DNA from: Saprospiraceae bacterium
Lineage (GTDB): Bacteria > Bacteroidota > Bacteroidia > Chitinophagales > Saprospiraceae
NCBI GenBank assembly: GCA_016714785.1
Contig: JADKCC010000016.1
Span: 1 to 64,000 of the forward strand
DNA length: 64,000 nucleotides
Reading direction: 5' to 3'
Shown one piece after another: positions 7,140 to 16,889 of the stretch (position 1 is its first letter; each line of letters begins with the position of its first letter). Under the pieces are notes generated by a model, which did not search any database, was not told where the DNA came from, and saw only the letters and a program-made list of their open reading frames with translations. The position numbers were made by a program, and so were the translations under genes.

Positions 7140-9896
7140 ATGGTATATTCATTTTTTACTTACTGTTCAAAGCTTTATAAAGGCCAACACCTTTGGTCTA
7201 TTGTCTTTTTTGTTTATGGGAGTATTGCGATGGCACAGCAAGTAACTTTTACAGACAAAACATCATTGCTGACCTATATTACAGGTACAATGGGGCAAGC
7301 TAAATGTGGTGTAGATATGAATGGTGATGGATTAGACGATATCACACGAGTAGGTGCCGATGGCTTGTACATCGATTATCAAAAACATAACGGCACTTTC
7401 CAACATGTTCATTTCCCGTTAGATGTAAATGTTTTACCGCAATGGTCTATTTGTGCAGGTGATCTAGATCGCAATGGCAGCGTAGAACTTTTGTTTGGTG
7501 GAGGTGCCGCAGTGTCTATTTTGAGTAACACCAATGGGGAAGTTTATGTGGAAAAAGTATTACCCAATAGGATATTTAGTCAGCGCTCCACTATGATCGA
7601 TATTAATGGAGACGGGCATCTTGATGCTTTTGTGTGCAATGATACTGGTCCATCCAAAGCTTATCGAAATAATGGAAGTGGTGATCTCTTAGAAGATCCG
7701 ACATTGATCATTACATCCGAACTATCTGGCAACTACTCAGCAATCTGGTCAGATTTCAACAATGATGGAAAAGCCGATCTTTATATCTCCAAGTGCAAAG
7801 CAGAAGCGCTTCCTGGCAATCCAATTCGTACAAACTTATTATATCAAAACAATGGCGATGGTACGTTTACAGAAGTTGGAAAATTGGCAGGCGTAGATGA
7901 TAATGCCCAATCATGGACATCTGTAGTTGAAGACTTTGACAATGATGGTGACATGGATATATTTGTAGTCAATCATGATCAAAAGAACAGACTCTACCGC
8001 AATAATAACGATGGCACTTTTACCGATGTGATCGATGTTTCTGGTATTGATGCATTGGATTTAGGTGCTTTCGAAGCAGTAGGTGGTGATTTTAATAACG
8101 ATGGTTATATGGATATTTTGTCCGAACTCTTTTATCCATTATATCTTGGAAATGGTGATCTCAGTTTTACGGGTCAGCACCTACCTTTTACACCCGGTGC
8201 TATAGGTGATTTTAATGAAGATGGATTCTTGGATGTCACCTACAGAAGTCAATTATGGTTGAATAATCACAATGAAAATCATTACATTAAAATGACCTTA
8301 AAAGGAATAGAAAGCAATCCTAACGGTATCGGTGCACGTATTGAGCTGTATGGTAATTGGGGCCGACAAATCCGCGAATTAAGATCAGGTCAAGGTTACA
8401 GTCCTATGAATACATTGGCGGTTCATTTTGGATTGGGAAAAGAAGAAAAAATAGACAGCTTAGTTGTTCGTTGGCCTTCGGGTATTGTTACCAAGTTATT
8501 CGATTTGTTGATCGATAGTAGCTACACGATTGTGGAAACTAATTGTGCCTTACAAAGCTTATCACTCGGTTTAGACAAAGAAATCGATTTGTGTCCAGGA
8601 GAAATAGTGGACTTAGTCGCACCTAATGATTTTGATAATTATTGGTGGTCCAATGGAAGTACTTTGCAAAACCTACAAGCATCTAGACCAGGAATCTATC
8701 AAGTTATTTATCAAGATGCCGCAGGGTGCAGAGGTATCTCAGATCAAATCATTCTATCAAAAGCGGATACAGAGAAACCTAAATTAAAGATACTAAATGA
8801 TATTTATCCAACATGTGAAGGACAAGCAATTGTTTTGGTTTCTTCTGTAGAGCAAGCATCGATATGGTCCAATGGTCTATTGAATGTAGATACTATTGCC
8901 ATTACAGCATCAGGTATTTATTATGTATCTATTGATTCTGTTTGTGGTAGCGGGTTACTGAGTTCAGAACCATTGATGATTGAGTTCTTTAAAGTAGATC
9001 CACCTATTTTGAGTAGTCTCGAGAAATTGGGAAATAATACTTACGAAGTAAAGATGACTGGAGAAAACTGTTTGTGGTATGACAGTAATGACAATCTTCT
9101 GTTTTCTGATTGTGAAAAAACATTAACAGATTTATATCGAGATACTGTTTTTTATGTAGCCAATCAAAGTGTTTTTGAAGGACTAATTTTGTCTGGTGGC
9201 AAACAAGATACTGCTGGATTTAAAACCAACTTTCCCTTACCTAGAAAGATGTATTTTACAGCGTGGAAAGACTTTGTATTGGAAACCGTCGATGTGTATA
9301 TCAAGGATGAAGCGTCTGCGGGCGAACGAATCATTTCTGTTTCGAATAATGACGATCAAGTGGTTGCTACTAAAAATGTAAACCTAGTAACAGGAAAAAA
9401 TAAAGTTGATTTAGATTTTCTAATTGAGATGGGTAAATATTCGATCTTATGCGATAGAACAGACCAATTGATGAATCTTGGTCCTTTGGATTATCCGTTC
9501 CTCATAGCTTCTTATGGGCAGATAGATTCATCTTCGGTAAGCCTTAATTTTTACCCATATTTTTACAATTGGCAAGTAAGACAAGCAGATGTAAGCTGTA
9601 TTTCTGATAAAACAGTTGTTCCTATTTTAGCCACGAATACTTTGGATGCATCCAAAAAACAAAACCTTTACATCTACCCAATTCCTACCACTGATAAGTT
9701 GTTTATAAATGGTGATGATGTGTTGAAGAACGCAAACTACTATATCTATACATTAGACGGCCAATTGATCAAACAATTTGATATCAATGATGAAACAAAT
9801 GTTATTGAAACTTCTGAATTAAAAGCTGGAAGTTACCTGATTAGAATTGTAACATCTGAAAATTCTGTGTCAAAATATTTTATTGTGATAAGATAA
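7140..9896 (+). CDS. secreted FG-GAP/VCBS repeat protein with ASPIC/UnbV domain and T9SS type A sorting domain
   Basis: A 918-residue protein. A signal peptide (about residues 1-33, ending near AMAQQ) is followed by at least seven calcium-binding FG-GAP repeats with motifs such as DMNGDGLDD, DINGDGHLD, DFNNDGKAD and DFDNDGDMD, which build a beta-propeller. Around residues 380-455 is an ASPIC/UnbV domain (GIGARIELYG, RSGQGYSPMN, VRWPSG). Two Ig-like segments follow, and the last 80 residues (YIYPIPTTDKLFINGD to YFIVIR) are a T9SS type A sorting domain, so the product should cross the outer membrane and be attached or released at the surface. The family is usually linked to extracellular or carbohydrate-related functions, but no enzyme motif is visible. 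The gene stands alone, before the SprB-like adhesin. Confidence 0.88.
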   Translation: MVYSFFTYCSKLYKGQHLWSIVFFVYGSIAMAQQVTFTDKTSLLTYITGTMGQAKCGVDMNGDGLDDITRVGADGLYIDYQKHNGTFQHVHFPLDVNVLPQWSICAGDLDRNGSVELLFGGGAAVSILSNTNGEVYVEKVLPNRIFSQRSTMIDINGDGHLDAFVCNDTGPSKAYRNNGSGDLLEDPTLIITSELSGNYSAIWSDFNNDGKADLYISKCKAEALPGNPIRTNLLYQNNGDGTFTEVGKLAGVDDNAQSWTSVVEDFDNDGDMDIFVVNHDQKNRLYRNNNDGTFTDVIDVSGIDALDLGAFEAVGGDFNNDGYMDILSELFYPLYLGNGDLSFTGQHLPFTPGAIGDFNEDGFLDVTYRSQLWLNNHNENHYIKMTLKGIESNPNGIGARIELYGNWGRQIRELRSGQGYSPMNTLAVHFGLGKEEKIDSLVVRWPSGIVTKLFDLLIDSSYTIVETNCALQSLSLGLDKEIDLCPGEIVDLVAPNDFDNYWWSNGSTLQNLQASRPGIYQVIYQDAAGCRGISDQIILSKADTEKPKLKILNDIYPTCEGQAIVLVSSVEQASIWSNGLLNVDTIAITASGIYYVSIDSVCGSGLLSSEPLMIEFFKVDPPILSSLEKLGNNTYEVKMTGENCLWYDSNDNLLFSDCEKTLTDLYRDTVFYVANQSVFEGLILSGGKQDTAGFKTNFPLPRKMYFTAWKDFVLETVDVYIKDEASAGERIISVSNNDDQVVATKNVNLVTGKNKVDLDFLIEMGKYSILCDRTDQLMNLGPLDYPFLIASYGQIDSSSVSLNFYPYFYNWQVRQADVSCISDKTVVPILATNTLDASKKQNLYIYPIPTTDKLFINGDDVLKNANYYIYTLDGQLIKQFDINDETNVIETSELKAGSYLIRIVTSENSVSKYFIVIR

Positions 9897-10124
9897 AACT
9901 GATGAAAATTAAGGTATAAAAACCGTCAAAAACTTTATTATCTGCACTGCTGATTTATATCATAAAATGCTTACAATTTTATAGTCATTTTTGTCACTTT
10001 AGTGAATATCTCATTCATCATTCCCGTTCAGTTACCTTTTTGACTAGTTGGGTACTATTTTAAAACATCTATTCATAAATATTTCTACTTTTATGAAGAT
10101 AATATTTTTTTTTATTTGAATAAT

Positions 10125-13100
10125 ATGCCAATATTTAGTTTCAATAAAATGCAAAAATTCTTTTATAGATTGATATTTATTGTCATTCTAAGTACATTAT
10201 ATGTTTCATTGGCGAATAGTCAATCACATTGTAAAATGGACGCTTTGATATTTGTATTGCCTGACTTTTGTAATACTAATAATTTTATTTTGCACGCCCA
10301 ACATTCAGGTCCGCACGTGGACCCTGTTACTTTTTATTGGTCAACAAATGAGACAACAGAAAATATCTCGATACCTGCAGCCGTGGGTACATATTCTGTG
10401 ACTGTGACAGATAATGTTGGATGCACAGCAACAGACGACGTAACAATAACTGATTTGTCTCAATTTTTCTACAATATAGAAGGATATAACCTTTGTGAAG
10501 GGCAACAAGGTCAGCTTATTATAAATTGGGGTTTTTTTGAACCTCCATCCGGTGTTACTTTTCAATGGTCAACTGGGGAAACCACACCGATAGCAAATAT
10601 TTCGGGATCTGGCACCTATACAGTGACGTTAACAGACCCAAGTTCAGGATGTAGTGTTGTTGTTTCAGAAAATATAACTGTGATTCCTCTTCCCGTGCCA
10701 GAGATTTCTGGAACTATAGCTCTTTGTTCAGGAAACTCTGGCACACTTACTGTTTCGGGTGGACCATTTTCATCTATCACTTGGGATCCTAACGGTTGGA
10801 CAACGGAAACGGTAACCATAAATCAACCAGGAATTTATACAGTTACCGTTTTTAACAGTGACGGATGTTTTGCAATGGATACTTATGAAGTACTTTCTAG
10901 TGGGGATTTACCTGTAGTTTCAGGACCACCAACATTGTGTTCAGGTCAAATGGCAACTTTGACGATTACAAATTCAAGTTTGTTTAATTCCATAAATTGG
11001 AGCGATGGTAGTACAACACCTTCCATTAACATTTTTGGTCCTGGGCAATACTCTGTTACTGTTACGGATATGTCAGGATGTGACGCTGTCGAATACATTG
11101 ATGTCTTGGATACAAGTTTTAGCATAACAGGTACAGAAACGTCTAATACATCTTGTGGTTCTCCCAATGGCATCATCGATATCACGGTCGCACCTACTGG
11201 AAGTTATACGTATGCTTGGTCGAATGGTGCTACAACAGAAGACTTGACAAATATATCAGGTGGTTCTTATGAAGTTACTGTGACTGATCAGAATATGTGT
11301 ACCAATACATTGGTCTTTGGGATCTTAGATACAGGGCCAAGTATTCTACTTGATCAAACATTCACCAATGCCACCTGTGGACAAGCCAATGGAAGTATCA
11401 ATCTAACAGTTAGTCCTGTAGGTACTTATACTTTTTCATGGTCGAATGGTGCAGCTACCGAAGATATTAGTAATCTAGTGGCAGGTACTTATAATGTTAC
11501 TGTTACGGGTAGCAGTGGTTGTACTAACACAACATCTGTTACAATTGGTAATGATAATTCATCTTTCAGTATCACTGGTATTCCTACAGAAAATACATCT
11601 TGTTTGACACCAAATGGAGGTATAAATTTAACGGTTACGCCAAATGGTAGCTACACCTTTAGTTGGTCTAACGGTGCTGCCACTGAAGATATCAATAATC
11701 TTGCAGCAGGAACATACAGCGTTACGGTTACAGATGCTGCTTCTTGTATTAGTACTGCTTCGTTTTCAATTGGAGAGAATAACACCTTGCCTATACTTAC
11801 CACAACATCCACCAATGCCGCGTGTGGACAAGCCAATGGAAGTGTCAATCTAATGTTCAGCCCTGTAGGTACTTATACTTTTTCTTGGTCGAATGGTGCA
11901 GCAACTGAAGATATTAGTAATCTGTTGGCAGGTACTTACACTGTGACTGTTACAGGTAGTAATGGATGTACTGCTACAAATTCAACTACCATTTTGAATG
12001 ATAATTCATCTTTCAGTATCACAGGCATCTTAACTGAAAATACATCTTGTTTGACACCAAATGGAAGTATCAATCTAACGGTTACACCAAGTGGCAGCTA
12101 CACTTTTAGTTGGTCCAACGGTGCTCCCACCGAAGACATCAATAATCTCATAGCTGGAACTTATGGTGTTACAGTTACAGATGCCGCGTCATGTAGCAGT
12201 ACGGCTTCATATTCTATAGTAGAGAATGTCACCTTGCCCATGCTCAGCACAACATCCACCAATGCCACGTGTGGACAAGCCAATGGAAGTGTCAATCTAA
12301 TGGTCAGCCCTTTAGGTACTTATACTTTTTCTTGGTCGAATAGTGCAGCAACTGAAGATATTAGTAATCTGTTGGCAGGTACTTACAATGTAACTGTGAC
12401 AGGTAGCAGTGGTTGTACTAACACAACATCTGTTACCATTGGTAATAACAATTCATCTTTTAACATCACAGGCATACCAATAGATAATACATCTTGTTTG
12501 ACACCAAATGGAAAGTCTAATGGAGCTACCACTGAAGACATCAATAATCTTACAGCAGGAACTTACAGCGTTACGGTTACAGATGCCGCTTCTTGTAGTA
12601 GTACTGCTTCGTTTTCAATTGGAGAGAATATCACCTTGCCCATGCTCAGCACAACTTTCACCAATGCCACCTGTGGACAAGCCAATGGAAGTATCAACCT
12701 AACAGTCAGCCCAGCAGGATCATATACTTTTTCATGGTCGAATGGTGCAGCTACTGAAGATATTAGCAACCTGTTGGCAGGTACTTACAATGTAACTGTT
12801 ACAGGTAGTAATGGATGTACTGCTACAAATTCAACTACCATTTTGAATGACAATTTATCTTTCAGTATCACAGGAATCCCTACTGAAAATACATCTTGTT
12901 TGGCGCCAAATGGAAGCATCAATCTAATGGTCACGCCAAGTGGGAGCTATACTTTTAGTTGGTCCAATGGTGCTACCACCGAAGATATAAATAATCTAAC
13001 AGCAGGAACTTATAGCGTTACTGTTACAGATGCCGCTTCTTGTAGTAGTACGGTTTCGTTTTCAATAGGAGAGAATATCACCTTGCCCATGCTCAGCACA

Positions 13101-15218
13101 ACATCCACCAATGCCACGTGTGGACAAGCCAATGGAAGTGTCAATCTAATGGTCAGCCCTGTAGGTACTTATACTTTTTCTTGGTCGAATGGTGCAGCTA
13201 CCGAAGATATTAGTAACCTGTTGGCAGGTACTTATAATGTGACTGTGACAGGTAGTAATGGATGTACCGCTACAAATTCTACTACCATTTTGAATGACAA
13301 TTTATCTTTCAGTATCACAGGTATCCCTACTGAAAATACATCTTGTTTGACGCCAAATGGAAATATAAATTTAACGGTCACACCTAGTGGGAGCTACACT
13401 TTTAGTTGGTCCAATGGTGCTACCACCGAAGATATCAATAATCTAACAGCAGGAACTTATAGCGTTACAGTTACAGATGCCGCTTCTTGTAGTAGTACGG
13501 CTTCGTTTTCAATAGGGGAGAATGTAACCTTGCCCATGCTCACCACAACTTTCACCAATGCATCCTGTGGACAAGCCAATGGCAATATCAATCTAACAGT
13601 CAGTCCAGCAGGTACTTATTCTTTTTCATGGTCGAATGGTGCAGCTACCGAAGATATTAGTAACCTGTTGGCAGGTACTTACAATGTAACTGTGACAGGT
13701 AGTAATGGATGTATCGCTACAAATTCTACTACCATTCTGAATGACAATTCATCTTTCAGTATCACAGGTATCCCTACTGAAAATACATCTTGTTTGACGT
13801 CAAATGGAAGTATTAATCTAACGGTCACACCTAGTGGGAGCTACACTTTTAGTTGGTCCAATGGTGCTACCACCGAAGACATCAATAATCTCACAGCAGG
13901 AACCTATAGCGTTACGGTTACAGATGCATCTTCATGTAGCGGTACGGCTTCGTTTTCAATAGGGGAGAATGTAACCTTGCCCATGCTCACTACCACATCC
14001 ACCAATGCCACGTGTGGCCAAGCCAATGGAAGTATCAATCTCACAGTCAGTCCAGCAGGTACATATACTTTTTCTTGGTCCAATGGTGCTGCTACCGAAG
14101 ATATTAGTAACCTTTCCGCAGGTAGTTATAATGTAACTGTTACAGGTAGTAATGGATGTACCGCTACGAATTCAACTACTATTATGAATGATAATTCATC
14201 TTTTAGTATCACAGGTATCCCTACTGAAAATACATCTTGTTTGACACCAAATGGAAGTATCAATCTAACAGTTACACCAAGTGGTAGCTACGCATTTAGT
14301 TGGTCCAATGGAGCTACCACTGAAGACATCAATAATCTCATAGCTGGAACTTATGGTGTTACAGTTACAGATGCCGCGTTATGTAGCAGTACGGCTTCGT
14401 TTATTATTTTGGAAAACACAGGTGTTCCATTGATTGAATTATTGGCACATGCGCCAGATTGTTTTGGAAATGCAGGATGGATAGAAGTATTGTTACCAAC
14501 AGCGCCCACAGATTTGACTTATTCAATGGACCGTGGATTGACTTTTAGTGCTCTAAATCAAATAGACAACTTAAGTCCAGGCGATTATGAAGTAATGATC
14601 AAAAATGCTTTAGGTTGTGTAACTATCCAAACTGTCAATATTCCTTTACAACAAAAAATAACTGTTCAATTGATCCCAGAAATCAACTTAAAAATAGGTG
14701 TTTCTCAACAAATAGATGTGGATATTGCCGACCTACCGATAGCACTTATCGACACAATCATTTGGATACCTTCGAATGGTCTTATTTTTGCCGATACATC
14801 TATAAAAAGTATGCTTCATCCTACCTTATTGGATGCACCGGATGGAACTTATTCAGTCACTATTTATACGCATGATGGATGTAGCGAAGATGCCACCATA
14901 TTTGTAAGAAATATAAGGGAATTGGATATTTATGCGCCTAACATCATCCATCCAGAAGGTAACGCTGGCAATAGTACCTTTTTCCTCGTTTCAAAGCCAG
15001 GCAGTGTCAAGATGATCAATGCACTACGCATCTATGATCGATGGGGCAATATGGTTTTCATGGCTAAAAACATCCTACCTGACGATCCTTCTGTAGGTTG
15101 GTCAGGCGACTTCCAAGGACAAGCTGTCAACCCTGCTGTTTTTGTTTGGTTAGCGGATATCACGTTTATAGATGACTCCACTCTGATCAAAAAAGGCGAC
15201 TTAACGGTGATTAGGTAG
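10125..15218 (+). CDS. giant SprB-repeat surface adhesin with T9SS type B (gliding motility-associated) C-terminus
   Basis: About 1697 residues. The start is either the ATG at 10125 or the ATG at 10149, which gives a compact signal peptide ending near LANSQS; a TTG at 10116 is also in frame. After four or so PKD/Ig-like repeats with WSTGETT or WSDGSTT motifs come 15 SprB-type repeats (pattern NxSCGxxNGxINLTVxPxGxYTFSWSNGATTEDIxNLxAGTYxVTVT) and one diverged copy. The last 85 residues (DIYAPNIIHPEGNAGNSTF, IYDRWGNMVF, GWSGDFQGQAVNPAVFVW, KKGDLTVIR) are the gliding motility-associated C-terminal domain used by T9SS type B substrates. SprB is the mobile adhesin of Flavobacterium gliding; here the role is inferred as adhesion or motility. 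Type B substrates often sit next to a PorP/SprF-like gene, which is absent here. Confidence 0.9.
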   Translation: MPIFSFNKMQKFFYRLIFIVILSTLYVSLANSQSHCKMDALIFVLPDFCNTNNFILHAQHSGPHVDPVTFYWSTNETTENISIPAAVGTYSVTVTDNVGCTATDDVTITDLSQFFYNIEGYNLCEGQQGQLIINWGFFEPPSGVTFQWSTGETTPIANISGSGTYTVTLTDPSSGCSVVVSENITVIPLPVPEISGTIALCSGNSGTLTVSGGPFSSITWDPNGWTTETVTINQPGIYTVTVFNSDGCFAMDTYEVLSSGDLPVVSGPPTLCSGQMATLTITNSSLFNSINWSDGSTTPSINIFGPGQYSVTVTDMSGCDAVEYIDVLDTSFSITGTETSNTSCGSPNGIIDITVAPTGSYTYAWSNGATTEDLTNISGGSYEVTVTDQNMCTNTLVFGILDTGPSILLDQTFTNATCGQANGSINLTVSPVGTYTFSWSNGAATEDISNLVAGTYNVTVTGSSGCTNTTSVTIGNDNSSFSITGIPTENTSCLTPNGGINLTVTPNGSYTFSWSNGAATEDINNLAAGTYSVTVTDAASCISTASFSIGENNTLPILTTTSTNAACGQANGSVNLMFSPVGTYTFSWSNGAATEDISNLLAGTYTVTVTGSNGCTATNSTTILNDNSSFSITGILTENTSCLTPNGSINLTVTPSGSYTFSWSNGAPTEDINNLIAGTYGVTVTDAASCSSTASYSIVENVTLPMLSTTSTNATCGQANGSVNLMVSPLGTYTFSWSNSAATEDISNLLAGTYNVTVTGSSGCTNTTSVTIGNNNSSFNITGIPIDNTSCLTPNGKSNGATTEDINNLTAGTYSVTVTDAASCSSTASFSIGENITLPMLSTTFTNATCGQANGSINLTVSPAGSYTFSWSNGAATEDISNLLAGTYNVTVTGSNGCTATNSTTILNDNLSFSITGIPTENTSCLAPNGSINLMVTPSGSYTFSWSNGATTEDINNLTAGTYSVTVTDAASCSSTVSFSIGENITLPMLSTTSTNATCGQANGSVNLMVSPVGTYTFSWSNGAATEDISNLLAGTYNVTVTGSNGCTATNSTTILNDNLSFSITGIPTENTSCLTPNGNINLTVTPSGSYTFSWSNGATTEDINNLTAGTYSVTVTDAASCSSTASFSIGENVTLPMLTTTFTNASCGQANGNINLTVSPAGTYSFSWSNGAATEDISNLLAGTYNVTVTGSNGCIATNSTTILNDNSSFSITGIPTENTSCLTSNGSINLTVTPSGSYTFSWSNGATTEDINNLTAGTYSVTVTDASSCSGTASFSIGENVTLPMLTTTSTNATCGQANGSINLTVSPAGTYTFSWSNGAATEDISNLSAGSYNVTVTGSNGCTATNSTTIMNDNSSFSITGIPTENTSCLTPNGSINLTVTPSGSYAFSWSNGATTEDINNLIAGTYGVTVTDAALCSSTASFIILENTGVPLIELLAHAPDCFGNAGWIEVLLPTAPTDLTYSMDRGLTFSALNQIDNLSPGDYEVMIKNALGCVTIQTVNIPLQQKITVQLIPEINLKIGVSQQIDVDIADLPIALIDTIIWIPSNGLIFADTSIKSMLHPTLLDAPDGTYSVTIYTHDGCSEDATIFVRNIRELDIYAPNIIHPEGNAGNSTFFLVSKPGSVKMINALRIYDRWGNMVFMAKNILPDDPSVGWSGDFQGQAVNPAVFVWLADITFIDDSTLIKKGDLTVIR
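11134..14418 (+). repeat. tandem SprB repeats, alternating A and B types (about 435 bp per pair)
   Basis: After one diverged unit, fourteen units alternate strictly between type A (TNATCGQANG start) and type B (ENTSCLTPNG start). DNA identity between same-type units is very high. One type B unit (about 12480-12530) lacks the segment encoding INLTVTPSGSYTFSW: the sequence jumps from CLTPNG to SNGATTEDINN in frame, a clean internal deletion. Confidence 0.95.
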
Positions 15219-15591
15219 TTGGCACAGTAAGGTGTTTAATGTTTAAATGTTGTCACTCAATCTTACTTCAACATCGACATACATAACCTTAAAAATAAAT
15301 GCCATAGTTTTGACCTAAACGGTAACCATCATCTATGCTTATGGATGAATATAAAATCATCGAAAATGGCATAATAAACTAAAAATCCACCTACAAAAAT
15401 GTCTAAATTGATGGTCGCAGTTTGCAACTGCGATCCTATATTTTATGAATTTGCAATTCATTTCAGCTCAGTTAAATCATACATTCTTTTTTATGTTTTG
15501 CAATTGTATATTGAATGAATTTAAAGTCATAGACTTCCTTTAGATTTGCATTAATTTATATCAAAAGAAATAAAAGATAAAGGTAACACAT
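15219..15591. other. intergenic, with a palindrome and minor remnants
   Basis: No gene of convincing length. At 15415-15433 there is a palindrome, GTCGCAG-TTTGCAA-CTGCGAT, resembling those at 17301 and 21029. On the minus strand at about 15290-15400, short frames (NLDIFVGGFLVYYAIFDD, and DDGYRLGQNYGIYF before a stop) look like the end of a broken gene, but I cannot name it. Confidence 0.4.
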
Positions 15592-15660
15592 CCCCCCGTT
15601 CGGCTTAGGTTGCACCTACGTCGCTGTGTTGCTATGGCTTAGCCATGAATCAGAGAAAGA
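15592..15660 (+). repeat. structured repeat, copy 1 (precedes Rhs remnant 1)
   Basis: About 69 bp running from a C-run and GTTCGGC to CATGAATCAGAGAAAG. It contains two small hairpins, TAGGT-TGC-ACCTA and ATGGC-TTA-GCCAT. Nearly identical to the copy at 17447; a third copy at 19046 differs in the stems in a way that keeps pairing. Confidence 0.85.
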
Positions 15661-15665
15661 ATGAA

Positions 15666-15881
15666 TAACATCAACAAAAGCCTGAAAGCAAGAAAGATAA
15701 ATGGAGTTGTGTAACTTCTACAGAGCTAGCCAAGCAGTGCTATTGCGATATTAATAATATCTGTACAGACGTTCTTTACTACTATCACCCTGATCAAGTA
15801 GGAAGTTCTACATTTTTATCGGATATGACTGAATGGTTCCGTCACTTCGACGGAAAAAGAGTAAACGATTTTACTCTTTAA
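15666..15881 (+). pseudogene. Rhs core remnant 1 (YHPDQVGSS segment)
   Basis: Without a start codon, the frame from 15666 reads QQKPESKKDKWSC, ELAKQCYCDINN, then VLYYYHPDQVGSSTFLSDMT, which matches the conserved Rhs/YD-repeat core motif (YYHPDHLGSSSxLTD). The frame enters the hairpin array at about 15827 and stops at 15879-15881. It is a fragment of the shell-forming core just before the tip. The rest of the core continues at 16171, after the array. Confidence 0.75.
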
Positions 15882-16165
15882 TGAAGGAACCTTACAAAAA
15901 TTTGTAAGGGTGGGAAGCGACAACCTTACCAATTTTTACTATATTTGCCGGACTGAATGGTCTCTGCAAAGGCAGAGAATGGAGTGATACGAAATCACTC
16001 CATAATGAAGGAACCGAGCTTTGCTCGGATGGGCGGCGAGAGACCTTTGTGGAGCAAAAAGTGATCGACTGGTTTTTTCGAAGCAAAAAATGAAGCCATA
16101 CGAAATGGCTTCATAAGGAGTGAACCGCAAACAACGGCTTGCGGCATGGAGTTCATTGAAATATT
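15827..16165 (+). repeat. three-unit array of hairpins with covarying stems, interrupting the Rhs core
   Basis: Three units start with GACTGAATGG (15827, 15951) or GACTGG (16067), spaced 124 and 116 bp apart. Each has hairpin X, hairpin Y, the linker AATGAAGGAAC (AAGGAGTGAAC in unit 3) and hairpin Z. Stems X: TTCCGTC/GACGGAA, TCTCTGC/GCAGAGA, TTTTTT/AAAAAA. Stems Y: AAAGAGTAAA/TTTACTCTTT, GGAGTGAT/ATCACTCC, GAAGCCAT/ATGGCTTC, the last two with the same ACGAA loop. Stems Z: CTTACAAA/TTTGTAAG, CCGAGC/GCTCGG, CCGCAA/TTGCGG. The stem sequences differ while pairing is kept. It occupies the place of the Rhs segment between GSSTFLSD and GKExDxxxGLYYYG. Confidence 0.85.
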
Positions 16166-16170
16166 GACGA

Positions 16171-16374
16171 GGCAAGGAGCAGGATGCGCTTAGTGGACTT
16201 TATTATTATGGGGCTAGGTTTTATGATCCTGTGGTGAGTATATGGCTGGGTGTTGACCCACTGGCGGATCATCCAAACCAAGTAGATAAGAGCCCATATG
16301 CGGCGTTTTGGAACAATCCAATAAAGTACAATGATCCCGATGGTAGGTGTCAATTTGCCCGTTTATCGTCTTAG
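16171..16374 (+). pseudogene. Rhs core end remnant 1 (GLYYYGARFYDP to NDPDG)
   Basis: The frame from 16171 reads GKEQDALSGLYYYGARFYDP, VSIWLGVDPLAD and FWNNPIKYNDPDGR, the conserved end of the Rhs core that precedes the variable toxic tip. It then ends at CQFARLSS, but a single-base shift at about 16347 continues into the overlapping frame with ICPFIVLGF and the toxin domain, so core and tip were once one chain. Confidence 0.8.
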
Positions 16375-16883
16375 GCTTTTTAATGCTTGAATCTCAACCT
16401 GCAAGTACACCTGGAAGCCATAAAGATCATGTGACAATTAAGCAGGCCCAAGATGATTACAACACAGGCCAACTATTTTCATTAATTCCAGGTGGGAAAC
16501 AAACAAAAGCTTCTCAGGTTGTTGCAGGTAGAGTTGTCAGCGAGATTAAAAGTGAAGTTAAAGAAGAGGTTGTTAAAAGAGTCACTCCGAGGAAATCCAC
16601 TAAAGAACAGGTTAGTCAAAACCAACCAAAAGATGCGGAAGGGAGAATGATTGATCCTAATACAAAAGAACCATTAAAACCAGGTGAAATTGATTTAGGT
16701 CATAAACCTGGAAATGAATGGAAAACCAGGGCTCAGATGCATAAAGAAAAGGGAAGTACAAGAAAGGAAGTAATTGAAGCTGAAAATAACCCTTCTTTAT
16801 ACCAATGGGAAGATAGGTCATCCAATAGAAGCCATAAACATGAATTAAAAGATGGAAGTTTCAAGACAACTAAAGATAATTAA
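16347..16883 (+). CDS. Rhs tip with GH-E type HNH/Endo VII nuclease toxin domain (frameshifted from its core)
   Basis: 178 codons from a GTG that is not a natural start; it is the tip of an Rhs protein joined to its core by a one-base shift. The C-terminal 70 residues carry the pattern of the GH-E family of HNH/Endo VII toxin nucleases: DLGHKPGNEWKTRAQMHKEK, then a GSTRKE segment, NPSLYQWEDRSSNRSH and a final HE pair (KHELKDG). The GH and the NRSHxxE residues are the presumed metal and catalytic positions. Members are found at the tips of polymorphic toxins delivered to neighbouring cells. A 112-residue gene 6 bp downstream fits as its immunity gene. With no intact core, delivery is doubtful, and it may be a displaced tip kept for recombination. 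Confidence 0.75.
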   Translation: MSICPFIVLGFLMLESQPASTPGSHKDHVTIKQAQDDYNTGQLFSLIPGGKQTKASQVVAGRVVSEIKSEVKEEVVKRVTPRKSTKEQVSQNQPKDAEGRMIDPNTKEPLKPGEIDLGHKPGNEWKTRAQMHKEKGSTRKEVIEAENNPSLYQWEDRSSNRSHKHELKDGSFKTTKDN

Positions 16884-16889
16884 TATAAA

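Noticed and set aside
12508..12702. Small genes inside the SprB adhesin
   Set aside because: They are alternative-frame readings of the tandem repeats and recur at the repeat spacing.
15827..16165. Retron or group II intron RNA
   Set aside because: No reverse transcriptase gene in the window, and no intron domain V or retron a1/a2 layout could be recognised.
15827..16165. Integron attC cassette sites
   Set aside because: The hairpins are reminiscent of folded attC sites, but no integrase and no conserved attC end sequences are visible.
15892..16175. Minus-strand protein genes across the hairpin array
   Set aside because: The open frames there overlap the palindromes, have no homology I recognise and are explained by the symmetric sequence.
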